From contig OZ023206.1 of NCBI GenBank assembly GCA_963995525.1, forward strand, positions 49,163,703 to 49,227,702: a DNA stretch of 64,000 nucleotides, in the 5' to 3' direction. Both the position numbers and the translations under genes were made by a program. Positions 20,688-29,541 of the stretch are shown here, piece after piece. This DNA is from Escarpia spicata (taxonomy: Eukaryota; Annelida; Polychaeta; Sabellida; Siboglinidae). Below the pieces are notes generated by a model. That model made no database searches. It had not been told where the DNA came from and worked only from the letters and a program-made list of their open reading frames with translations. How positions within the stretch are numbered: the first letter of the stretch is position 1; each line of letters begins with the position of its first letter.

Positions 20688-21296
20688 CTAATTCTGCCGC
20701 TGCATGTACGCTCGACGGTGAGGGTTGCCGACGAGCTCCATAGGGACGTTCAGACGCTTCAATTGGCCCCAGAACGCTTCCAACCCTAACGGCCGGGCCG
20801 CCTTCTTCCTTATCCTCATGAGGTCGTTCACGAGATCCACCATATTACTTCCTGCGATAGGTATACCGTCGCACACGAGCTCACCGCGGTCGTTCCATCG
20901 GATCAACGGGTCGGTTTTCAGTTTCTCCACCAAGAGGCGGGCTTTTCCTTTCAGACTTTTCGGCATGCTTTCCACGACCTCGCGTTCTATACCGCTCAGG
21001 CCCGTCAGCTGCGGCGGTGATTCCTCAGTCGTAGTATTATCTCCTTTCACCATGGACACTCGTACCGGTTGCTACACCCGAGACGCATCCATGGTGTTGT
21101 AGCGACTCAACAGTTGATTGTACAACGCTATCTTTTCTCGCTCGGACAAATCCGAGCGCTCGAGAACGGTCTTCATGTCGGCGTCCAGAATACTCATCAC
21201 ACGCGTCGCGGTCGTGTTCCGTTGGGAGAGCAATGGGATGAGACTCTCCACCAAACGGGGGTCTACCAACGCCATCTTCTTCGCGCGCTCCATCAA
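20688..21296 (-). pseudogene. Polinton-associated conserved protein of unknown function, split in two frames
   Basis: The N-terminal piece (21296-21072) begins MMERAKKMALVDPRLVESLI and ends near DLSEREKIALYNQLL. The C-terminal piece (21059-20688) contains IRWNDRGELVCDGIPIAGSN and later FWGQLKRLNVPMELVGN. I recognise the pair as one protein commonly found beside capsid and integrase genes in animal Polintons. Its role is not established to my knowledge. The two pieces lie in different frames with a short gap (about 21060-21071), so a single small indel appears to separate them. No transmembrane span or catalytic motif is apparent. Confidence 0.5.
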
Positions 21297-21487
21297 CCTA
21301 TGACCTGTCTGAGGAGCGGTAGAAGGACGGAGCTCGCCAACGGGGCTAGCAAGACCGTCAGAAAACCGCCTGCGCCCGTTTGCAAAAGGGCCCGCTTCTC
21401 TTTGACGGGGACTTTTTTCGACGTTAGCTTACGCAGATGCTTCTTGTACTTTACTAGTACTTTGTTCTGCTTCTCTGAAAATGTCAC
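21293..21487 (-). CDS. Small basic/hydrophobic Polinton protein
   Basis: A 64-codon frame from an ATG at 21487: a lysine-rich N-terminal half (KVLVKYKKHLRKLTSKKVPV) followed by a hydrophobic C-terminal half (GGFLTVLLAPLASSVLLPLL). It ends just where the next gene's ATG (21296) lies, overlapping by four bases as tightly packed Polinton genes do. A basic plus hydrophobic small protein fits a membrane-active or core virion component, but this is inference from composition. It is one of the few unbroken frames in the relic. Confidence 0.45.
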   Translation of the reverse strand: MTFSEKQNKVLVKYKKHLRKLTSKKVPVKEKRALLQTGAGGFLTVLLAPLASSVLLPLLRQVIG

Positions 21488-21540
21488 GTTCCCTCTCAGA
21501 TAGTTGTACGCGCAGTCGCATAGACTTCAGGTGAGGTCAG

Positions 21541-21578
21541 CGTGGGCGTGGGCGTGGGCGTGGGCGTGGGCGTGGGCG
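21541..21578 (+). repeat. CGTGGG hexanucleotide repeat, G-quadruplex candidate
   Basis: Six consecutive CGTGGG units on the + strand give more than four GGG runs with three-base loops, a textbook quadruplex-forming pattern. It lies between the ATPase and the small basic protein, outside any called frame. Confidence 0.9.
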
Positions 21579-21701
21579 AGGACGGCTTTTCGCAGCTTTA
21601 TATTCTTGTGTCTATTAAACCTCTGCAGGCACAAGATGTGCCTCTTAACGCGCTCTGTCATCCTGACGACAAGTGACGTCCGCTGCAACGCGTGTCACTT
21701 T

Positions 21702-22246
21702 TTATACTCTCGGCACATAGACGTACTGAACGAGGTCGTCGGGATAGATATTCGTGAGAAGACGCCAAATTTCCGGCGTCTCCTGTTTCAGGTCCACCAG
21801 GAGATAACCGTAGGCTTCTGACGTTGCGTCTTTGAAGGCCTCCATCATGTATTTGACTCTACCCGGATACATCTGTTTCGCCAGGTGACCTATTTGGCCC
21901 GCATCCCGGGGACTCTTGAGCAGCATCATGTACTGCGCGTTTAGACTGATGGTGCGGTTTTATTTCCCTTTCGGAAAGAGGTTCTGCAGTAACTGCACGA
22001 CGGACGTGTTGCAATGGTTACTTTTTTTAGTGAACAAGGTCCCGACTATCCGTTTCTTCCATAAGGTTACCGAGGACGCTCAGCGTCCTCATTTTCGCGT
22101 CAAAAGTCTTCGGGTCCGGCAAACCGTCTATGGACTCTACGTCGATCGTCATAGAGGCGTAAGGAGGCGAAACGCAGGAGACGAGTGACGAAAGTGTTCG
22201 GGCCGGCTACTATACACGTAAAAGGGTACTTCAACGACGTGTCCAT
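21702..22246 (-). pseudogene. Polinton packaging ATPase (FtsK/HerA-like), broken
   Basis: The start is an ATG at 22246 (MDTSLKYPFTCIVAGP...). The P-loop that should follow is gone: the frame passes from IVAGPN directly to TFVTRLL, with no GKT/GKS. About 22070-22010 another frame has TLSVLGNLMEET, a Walker B-like strand whose usual acidic pair is not there. The C-terminal frame (21929-21702) is well kept, with QMYPGRVKYMMEAFKD and AYGYLLVDLKQETPEIW. The family packages the element's DNA into capsids. Loss of both nucleotide-binding motifs plus two frame changes make it inactive. Its 5' end overlaps the 3' extension of the NADAR frame. Confidence 0.75.
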
Positions 22247-22733
22247 ATCGATGACTGGCGCCCGGGAGACGGGTGAGGCCTTTTTTAACATTTATTCTGC
22301 ACGAGTCGTGCACCTCCATCAACAGTTTCCCGAGCATGTTATGCCACTCTCTACCCCCGTACCCGCAACCCCAAAAACTCTCTTTCGACGGCGCCAACTC
22401 CAGCAGTTCAACGTTCCCGGTAGCTAACAAGCCGTCTCTCAACTTTTTCGACAACCCGAAACTGCCCATTAACAGGGTCCTCATACAGTCGACCCCAACG
22501 GCGTCCCACTCGGCCCCCGTTCTCGTTTTCTTTATGACGCAGCTTCTTCGCTTCGTCGTAAATTCCGACGACGCATCTTTGATATACTCCGCGCATTCTT
22601 CGTCTTCGTTAAACATTGCCTTTCTATACCGATAGGCGTGCTAGATTGACCTAAACACCAGGCCGTAAGCCTCGATTCGGCACGGGTAGAAATTCGACAG
22701 GAAAGAGCTCTGTCCACCGAAACGTATAGCCAT
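22149..22733 (-). pseudogene. NADAR-domain protein (YbiA-like) with one premature stop
   Basis: An ATG at 22733 opens MAIRFGGQSSFLSNFYPCRI, the typical NADAR N-terminus (F...SxxLSNFYP). After 30 codons an in-frame TAG stands at 22641-22643, where the family normally has a conserved acidic residue. The same frame then continues to 22149. Further on are KTRTGAEWDAVGVDCM, LLATGNVELLELAP and FWGCGYGGREWHNMLGKLLM, matching the central and C-terminal NADAR motifs (LL.TG...L.E..., WG.G....G.N.LG..LM). The domain ends near 22310; the remaining tail reads into the ATPase start and is probably run-on. NADAR proteins are hydrolases acting on N-glycosidic bonds, including removal of ADP-ribose from guanine in DarT1-linked systems. 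In this position it could have been an accessory gene of the element, perhaps against host ADP-ribosylation. That role is inference. Confidence 0.8.
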
Positions 22734-22739
22734 ATCAAT

Positions 22740-23162
22740 TGTACTGTCTTTATGCCACTGGTTGACCAACTCGTATAGACGTTTCTCCATCGATGGTCTC
22801 GCAGCTTTAAGCGACGACGACTCTAGCTACGCTATATATACCACCACCCAGGTATTACACTCATTAAGGACGCCCACTGAGTACCTGGTTGTAGACTTCC
22901 CGGGAAAGAGATCAGCACTATAGTTAAAAGGTGAGTCGTCGTTATCACCACAAGAGGTCAGCACTGCAGTTAAAAGGTAGGTCATTAATCATAGGATCAT
23001 TAGGGGTCCTTACCACAGTTCCCCGCCCTGCGATTGGACGCTCCTATCAGAGTCATTAATCATGGGGTCATTAGGGATCATTAGCACAAGTTCAGGCCTT
23101 CCCATTGGACTAGCCCAATTTGCCTCTCATGAGCAGGCCCTTTGATGTTCCTTTGATCTCAT
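22740..23162. repeat. Repeat-rich right flank of the Polinton relic
   Basis: Contains imperfect direct repeats: GATCAGCACTATAGTTAAAA (about 22909) against GGTCAGCACTGCAGTTAAAA (22957). GTCATTAATCATRGGRTCATTAGG occurs at about 22982 and 23052. CCACAAGAGGTCAGCACTG (about 22948) resembles the CCRCAAGAGGCAGCACTCTA words at 16150-16270, so related repeat DNA lies on both sides of the relic. CCTTTGATGTTCCTTTGATC is at 23139-23158. No coding signal. Confidence 0.55.
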
Positions 23163-24863
23163 AATTTCATGGATACTGATAATTACTTACAGACTACTAG
23201 CGGTGCCTTGCATTTCTCGACTCAAGCAACTGACCGCAGAATAATAACAAATGCTGATAATAACAAAGTTTCACATATTAGTAAAATATACCATGGCGCT
23301 GTTCTCATAAAACATGATGATATGAACTATAAATGGTATGTTCTTATAAAAAAGTAAAGATAAGTTCTTCAGGCCGGTAACCAAGTTTTGCCGAGGTTTT
23401 TTTAATAAATATTTATATCATATATATATATATAAGTGTGTGTATATATAATATACATATATAATTATCTATTCCTAACATACGCTGCCCATATATGTAT
23501 ATAGCGCCGCGCTAGGCAGACATATGTTTTTAAGCAGACTAAAATATTACGTACTCGACTTCACGACCAATATTGATGTGAGTGATAAAATTATTTCTTT
23601 TGATTGAAATCAATTGGAATAGACACCATTAGCTATCGCAATAAGCATAAACATGACGCCAAAACATACGCCGACCGCAAAGTTAATTGAGTTCTACGTC
23701 ACAGCTTTTGTGATGCAATAAGAGGTTTACGCGGGATCTGCAGTACGACTTCGCGTATAAACGCCAAACATGGATATTTCGCGTAAGTACAAGCGCCGAC
23801 TTATTTCTTACACAAATAGTTATGATAATTCAAATATAATTATAGAGTAATAGGTACACCTTTTAGGAACACACGCTTATTAAGAAAGTTGAGATACAAA
23901 TTACATGTATGCATGTTTGACGACTTTTAAAAAGGCCTACGATTTGCTTGTTTTCATCTGCAGCGATGCAGTGAAGCGCAATAACAGTGCAATACACATT
24001 TGTTTATTGGCCTCCACATGTTTAGCCTGGGCTTATGCATGGTTAAGCGCACCTATATACAATATTGTAACACATGTGTAATGTTTGATAAGCCCACATA
24101 TGTAGTTATATGGGCCTACTATGTATATTAACCTAAACGTATTTATTTATTATGTAAACGTAGTAGAATCGTTGGTTGCATAATGTCTACTTGTTATGTT
24201 GCAATGTTGGCATATCACGTTTTTGTGCAAGTACGAAAATAAATATCTGCAGAAACCTAAGCATTGCATTTGGTGGTTTATATAAAATGTAAATGTATGG
24301 CCTATTTACGTTGCCGACTGGACTAGATGCAGAGAGTTGATTGACAAAACTTGTAATGAAAAAAATCGTTATTGAGCAAACTGCGCTGACCAGCTGTCTA
24401 TCAGTGTCAGTTGTGGCGTTTTTTTTGCAATCTATTCCCGCCATTCATGTTTAATTAAAAAACAAACAACGTTTATAACCATTTCACAAATGGTAACGTA
24501 ACTATTACCCCGACACCCCTCCCATCCCATGTAACGTTTCGTCACATACACCCGCCACGCCTAAGCTTGACATACGTTATGGGTGTCCCCTATTATCTTA
24601 GACCAATTAAAGAAAATATTGCCCATTACGGTACCCCGTGCATAACAGGACTCGAAACACAATGTTTTGTTTGCTTAGCCTAATCGTACAAGCCGGAATG
24701 ATTGCATTTGGGTTCGCGTTTGCCGTTTTTGCGTCCTAAATTCTACCTTCATGCGATTTAACACATTTATAAATATATCTATATATTTCTACATGCATTT
24801 TACTGTTAGTAACACACACAAAATCACTACACATGAGAAAATAATTACCTGCTGGAGCCGAAA
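23163..24863. other. No supported gene
   Basis: AT-rich sequence with TA microsatellites (about 23412-23465). The short frames, such as 23169-23357 (+) and 24187-24444 (-), show no motif or splice context. It ends at the sharp junction with the tandem array at 24863/24864. Confidence 0.5.
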
Positions 24864-25102
24864 GTAACACCGCTCACTGCGCGCTTAGCTAATGGTGTTT
24901 TATTAGATGTCGACGCGAGATCTGCGGTTTATTTCAAATTTGAGGTCGCGTTCAGATTTGGCGTACGGTCGCGGCGCTTAATTGCGTTAGCTAATGGTCT
25001 CTATATCGCAATTAATGAGCAGCAGAAGGGGTAGTGAAGACAGATGGTCTTGGCACATTCAGATTTATTCGCTTGAAAGTGTTCAGCTGCCTTGGTTACA
25101 CA

Positions 25103-25997
25103 TTAGCTTTCACATACGAAACTCTTTAGTTGCAGTTTTCTTGGGAAACGTTCTGCAAAATAATTCACCGTTTGATTGTTATCAACAATCAATGCGAGGA
25201 GAGACGTTCTTAGCCCATACTGGCCTGCGTGAAGGTTTTCAGATGTTGTAGAGCTCTGGCACTTCTTTTGCATTCTCATGTCGTTACGGGGATTGTACAG
25301 ACCAATTGCAACAACACATGGATGTTGGGAATGGTTCTCGCTGGCATTCCTTGATTGCTTTTTCACAACACTTTGGGCAGTCCTTTGGTTCTTTGCCGCG
25401 ATAGTGCTGCTCCCATTGTTGCAACTCTTCTGGTAGCACGCTCGGAGATAGCACATCACCTTTGTACACGGCAATTGCTTCTGCAAGTTCAGGATTCTGC
25501 TTGCATTACAATGCTGGGACCAGGTCTAGGGGTGAAATGCTTATATGAGATAATGTTGAAAACATATAGTTTGAAGGCCATTTAACCAAATATTCCTACC
25601 ATGAAAATTTAAGCAAATAACACAATTAGCACAAGCGTATTTATTTGAAGTTTTTTTAAATAATTTTAAATATCTTATAGGTGAGTCAATCTATTTAACA
25701 CGTATCTGTTTTGAACGGTACAAGAACTAACTTAATCCAACCCATTCCACACTAACATAGCTACTAGCGTTATTACACACACGCGCGCGCGCACACATAT
25801 GTACACTTGATAAATTATGCATTAACATTATCTTGGCAATTTACACTAGACATGACAGTGATCACATGATCCAGCAAAGGTATGCACAGGTTACGACGAT
25901 AGTATTGTTCTGGACTCTCAACTGGGACATTGCTGCTATGGTGTTGTGTTCTGGCTACCCTCGGCCTGCTTGGTTTGACGCGAACGTCATCGGCCAC
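25103..25997 (-). pseudogene. hAT transposase relic in U1 (C-terminal half)
   Basis: The upstream piece (25997-25815) contains VESPEQYYRRNLCIPLLDHV, a motif of the ribonuclease-H-like core of hAT transposases of the ZMYM/P52-repressor-like group. After a gap of about 330 bp, possibly an old intron, comes AVYKGDVLSPSVLPEELQQW and a cysteine-containing stretch (KDCPKCCEKAIKEC). Next, in another frame, are PNIHVLLQLVCTIPVTT, a TGA, and ECKRSARALQHLKTF. This is the hAT C-terminal dimerisation region (P.T.CE..FS.L...K). At least two frame changes and several stops make it a relic. No terminal inverted repeats are seen, and the N-terminal half is missing, cut off where the LINE begins. Confidence 0.65.
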
Positions 25998-26134
25998 CTC
26001 ACAAAGAACAAGAAGAACAATAACAAGAAAGTTTTATTTAGACCCCAATTACAATATGTGTATAATATGAAATTAACGTAACATGAACAGGCATATATAT
26101 ACAAATGCAGTGTAATTTCAAATTAGATGGGGTC

Positions 26135-26180
26135 TGTGACTCCTATTAAGACAATAACATTCGCTCTCATAGGAGCCACA
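26135..26180 (-). other. Stem-loop in the LINE 3' region (repeated in every complete unit)
   Basis: TGTGACTCCTAT (26135-26146) and ATAGGAGCCACA (26169-26180) pair over 12 positions with one mismatch around a 22-base loop. Lying downstream of the RT stop on the coding strand, it could be the 3' RNA hairpin that many LINE reverse transcriptases recognise. No poly-A tail is seen, as in CR1/L2-type elements. Equivalent copies stand near 31562, 36988, 42414, 47838, 53267 and 58694. Confidence 0.5.
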
Positions 26181-26447
26181 GTAATAATTTGTTTCAATTC
26201 AATTTTACCGAAGGAAGTGCAAATACAAAAGTAAAAGTGCAGGAAAAGAAAAGAAACCGACATAACTTGATTACATATATGCATGTATTGGAGTATTTAA
26301 GGTATGTTAAAATAAACAAATACTAGTTGTCAATAGTACACTTCAATATACTTGATATGTATGTGTATATGCACAAATACAATATCCATATGCTGATTTA
26401 TATATATACAATACATATCCATACATATCACATGCAATAATACAGTT

Positions 26448-28412
26448 TTAATGACTTTGATAACATGTATAGCAGTTTAATATTGTACACGTATCTACGT
26501 ATTTTTCTAATAAATTGTTTTTTGCATAATTACCAAAACTTCTGAAGGTATGTGTTCCAATCTTCTCTGTGACTAACTTTGAGGTATTGTTTATGACATA
26601 TGGCAAACTGTATCTAAGACATCTTTTGGCAAATTCATGTTTTGTTCTGAATGGGTGTAACTCTGTTTTTTTCCTTGTGTTGTATTTGTGTACGTAAGCA
26701 TTTGTAATTATTTTCCAATTTAATAGATAAGCAGGTAGGTCATGATGTACATATTTATAATAAAACTTAAGTTCGTGTAATTTTAACATGTCATCAATTT
26801 TTAAGATATTCAATTTTTTGAAAAGTGGCTCAGAGTGTGAATTATATTTACTTATAGATAAAATTCTCAAAGCTTTCTTTTGTATTTTCAACATTCGACT
26901 ACCTTGGTATCCCCACACCATAATACAATAGTTGATATGTGATAAAAATAACGTATTATATAAGATAATTTTAATTTCTAGGGGAAAGACATATTTTAGT
27001 CTGTTTAATATGCCGACTGTTTTGGAACACTTGTTTGTTACTTTTTCAATGTGTTTATTCCAATTTAAATTTGTATCTAAAGTAAGTCCTAACAAATTAA
27101 ATTCATCTACTCTTTCAATGTTTGTACCATTTATATTGAGCATAAAGTTATCGACAGCTTTATTTTTCATGTGAAAAATCATATATTTGGATTTGTTTCT
27201 GTTTAATGATAATTTATTAATGTTTAACCATTCAATTATTTTAAGGAGTTCATCGTTTACTGCCGATTTTATATTTCTATTTGGGGAGTTACCCTGAAAA
27301 TGATTGATGGTGCTAAATAAGGTGGTATCGTCGGCATACATAATAAAGTTAAACATTTCGCTAGCTTTAGGGAAATCATTAATGTATATTATGAATAATA
27401 GGGGACCAAGACTAGATCCTTGTGGTACACCAATTGTGATAGGTAGAATATTAGAACTTTCATTTTGAAATTCGGTGTATTGTCTTCTATTGCCTAAGTA
27501 GCTTTTAAATAGATTCAGGGTAGGACCCTGTAATCCATAATATCTTAGTTTAGTTAATAGTATCGAGTGATCAATTGTATCGAAGGCCTTAGAGAGGTCA
27601 AGAAAAATACTGAAAGGAACATAATTTTTATCAATTTGTGTAATTATTCTATCTATTAGTTCAAGTGATACTAACTCGGTAGAGTGTTTTTTTCTAAAAC
27701 CATATTGATTTTTAACAAATAGATCAGAATCATTAAAGTATGCTGTTAGTTGACTAGATATTATTTTCTCTATCACTTTTGAAATTGTTGGGAGAAGAGA
27801 TATGGGTCTATAATTTTTAAAATCAGATGGGTCATCTTTCTTAAAAATAGGAATTACTTTAGCGAGTTTAAGTGTATCGGGAAATATACCAGTATTTATT
27901 ACTTGATTTATTACCAGGGTTAATGGTTTGATGATGGAGGGTTCAATTATTTTCAAAAGTTTACAGGAAATACCGTCATAGCCACTACTGTTTTTATTGG
28001 GAAGGCTTTCAATGGTTTTCTTGACTATTTCTTCATCAACATTTAATAGACTGAAAACGGAATGGACATTATCATTTAAGTAGTAATTGTAATCCTTATT
28101 TCCATTGTAATGAATGTCTTGTGCTGTCGACTGACCTATACTTGTAAAAAAGTTGTTAAATTGGTTTGCAATAACCGTTTTATCTGTTATAGTTATACCG
28201 TTACTTTTAAACAAAACAGTGTTGTTTGAATTGTTTTTGGAGATAAATTCATTTATGGTTTTCCATGTATTTCTGATGTCATCTTTATATCGGTTGAAGC
28301 GTGACTCAAAGTACATTTGTTTGGCAGTACGAATATTGTTTTTAAATATTGAGTTATATGTTTTTAGGTTAGTTAGAAGGACTTCGTACATAGGTAAATT
28401 TGGATTATACAT
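26448..28412 (-). CDS. LINE reverse transcriptase ORF, U1 (654 aa, open)
   Basis: An open - strand frame holding a full RT domain of the CR1/L2/Jockey group: YRPISLLP (201-208), YGFRKKHST (237-245), LDLSKAFDTIDH (271-282, first catalytic Asp), VPQGSSLGPLLF (329-340) and the catalytic box YADD (359-362). The C-terminal tail ends in CYTCYQSH. RT copies the element's RNA at the target site. The 5' end is not a natural start: the same frame continues upstream past an in-frame TAA into the endonuclease region, so this is the 3' part of one ORF2. U1 alone has Ser at 333, where the other units have Ile, and Leu in KKALRIL (others KKAMRI). Confidence 0.93.
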   Translation of the reverse strand: MYNPNLPMYEVLLTNLKTYNSIFKNNIRTAKQMYFESRFNRYKDDIRNTWKTINEFISKNNSNNTVLFKSNGITITDKTVIANQFNNFFTSIGQSTAQDIHYNGNKDYNYYLNDNVHSVFSLLNVDEEIVKKTIESLPNKNSSGYDGISCKLLKIIEPSIIKPLTLVINQVINTGIFPDTLKLAKVIPIFKKDDPSDFKNYRPISLLPTISKVIEKIISSQLTAYFNDSDLFVKNQYGFRKKHSTELVSLELIDRIITQIDKNYVPFSIFLDLSKAFDTIDHSILLTKLRYYGLQGPTLNLFKSYLGNRRQYTEFQNESSNILPITIGVPQGSSLGPLLFIIYINDFPKASEMFNFIMYADDTTLFSTINHFQGNSPNRNIKSAVNDELLKIIEWLNINKLSLNRNKSKYMIFHMKNKAVDNFMLNINGTNIERVDEFNLLGLTLDTNLNWNKHIEKVTNKCSKTVGILNRLKYVFPLEIKIILYNTLFLSHINYCIMVWGYQGSRMLKIQKKALRILSISKYNSHSEPLFKKLNILKIDDMLKLHELKFYYKYVHHDLPAYLLNWKIITNAYVHKYNTRKKTELHPFRTKHEFAKRCLRYSLPYVINNTSKLVTEKIGTHTFRSFGNYAKNNLLEKYVDTCTILNCYTCYQSH

Positions 28413-28415
28413 TTT

Positions 28416-29541
28416 TTATTTCTTATAAAGCGAGTCTCGATATTTGATTGATTTTAGAAGACCGTGTGTGATCCAGGTTGAATGCTTATGTTTGTATTTA
28501 TTATATTTCATGATTTTAACAGGCATATGCTTATTCTTAGCATGCATAATTTCTTCGTGTATTATGTTATAATTTAAATTGGGGTCAGCCGTAGGAGATT
28601 TGTTTAGTTTATTATACATTGCATCCGAATTTATCTCTAGTTTAACATTATGCATAGCTACCTTATTTTGTAGATTTACTCGAACAAATTTTGGAGGAGG
28701 TTTGGATTTTACGTTGATATTCATGATTAGGAAGTAAGGTTGATGATCAGAAATGGTATTAGTGAAGATTCCTGCAGTGCTATCTAATATTGATTTATTT
28801 AATTTACTGAAAAAGTTGTCTATCAGTGTTCCGTTAGTTCTGGTAAAGCGAGTTGGAAAGGTAATTTGTGGATAGAGACTGCATGAAATTATAGTATCAA
28901 AAAATTCACTATATATTTTGTTCTCGTTTATTTTCAGTAGATTGATATTGAAATCGCCTGAAAGTAGCCATTGTTGTTGAAAATTCATCTATGAAATCTA
29001 TAATATTTAGATTTAATGACCTAGGCGGTCTGTATATGTTTCCAATAGTAAGTGTTTTTGATAAGCTGCCACCAGTTACTTGAATTACTAACCCCTCCCA
29101 ATGTTCATACATGTTGATATTCTTAAGTACTTTATATTTAAATTTATGATCTACGTAAATTATTAAACCCCCTTTGACACTACAGTGTTTCCCTTGAGCA
29201 ATTTGATCATATCCGTGTAAACTGAATTGAGATAAATTATCATGATTTGACTTCCATGTTTCTTGCAAACATATAATGCTAAATTTAAATTGTTTAGTAT
29301 TTAGAAGCTCTACAAAAAGTTCAAGTTCGTCAAATTTAGCATTAATGGATTGAATATTTAAGCTTAGTATACTAAAATTATCAGTATTTTTGTGTGCTAA
29401 CTTATGAAACTTATCGATGTCATAGTATGAAGAACAATGGATCAACTGGGGTTCATTTTGTTCAGTACTATTTTCGTTTATATCTAGAAGATTTATTAAA
29501 GAACAGTTTCGGATACCTCCCAAGTGGGAGAGAAATGTCAC
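28416..29541 (-). pseudogene. LINE apurinic-like endonuclease region, U1 (frameshifted)
   Basis: The 5' frame (28909-29541) carries SLNIQSINAKFDEL and ICLQETW, the Asn and Glu motifs of APE-type LINE endonucleases. The second frame (28416-28988), offset by one base, supplies GDFNINLL and the SDH motif in TISDHQPYF. The domain is therefore complete but split by a frame change near 28960-28985. The second frame then ends in TAA, only one codon before the RT reading in the same frame. U1 and U2 have ATT where U3-U7 have an ATG (29551-29553 here), so the presumed start codon is missing and the frame is counted from an internal Met. Confidence 0.88.

Larger units (their letters stand above)
17760..22733 (-). 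mobile_element. Decayed Polinton/Maverick-type element (partial)
   Basis: A GC-richer block in which recognisable fragments all read on the - strand. In transcription order they are a NADAR gene, packaging ATPase, small hydrophobic protein, conserved protein of unknown role, small membrane protein, retrovirus-like integrase with chromodomain, another membrane segment, penton-like protein and major capsid protein. This set is characteristic of Polintons (virus-like self-synthesising transposons, related to adintoviruses). Protein-primed DNA polymerase B, the adenain-like protease and terminal inverted repeats are not visible. Nearly every gene is broken by frameshifts or stops, so this is an inactive relic, probably internally or terminally deleted. 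Confidence 0.85.

Noticed and set aside
24994..25251. 85-codon + strand frame repeated in the array units
   Set aside because: It lies antisense to the hAT relic and shows no motif; it repeats only because the unit repeats. The 60-, 61-, 72-, 76-, 80-, 82- and 91-codon frames of the units are likewise shadows or motif-free.
28900..28990. Programmed +1 frameshift in the LINE
   Set aside because: An in-frame TAA further on must also be bypassed. A founder mutation copied by tandem duplication is simpler. Kept as an alternative in the findings.
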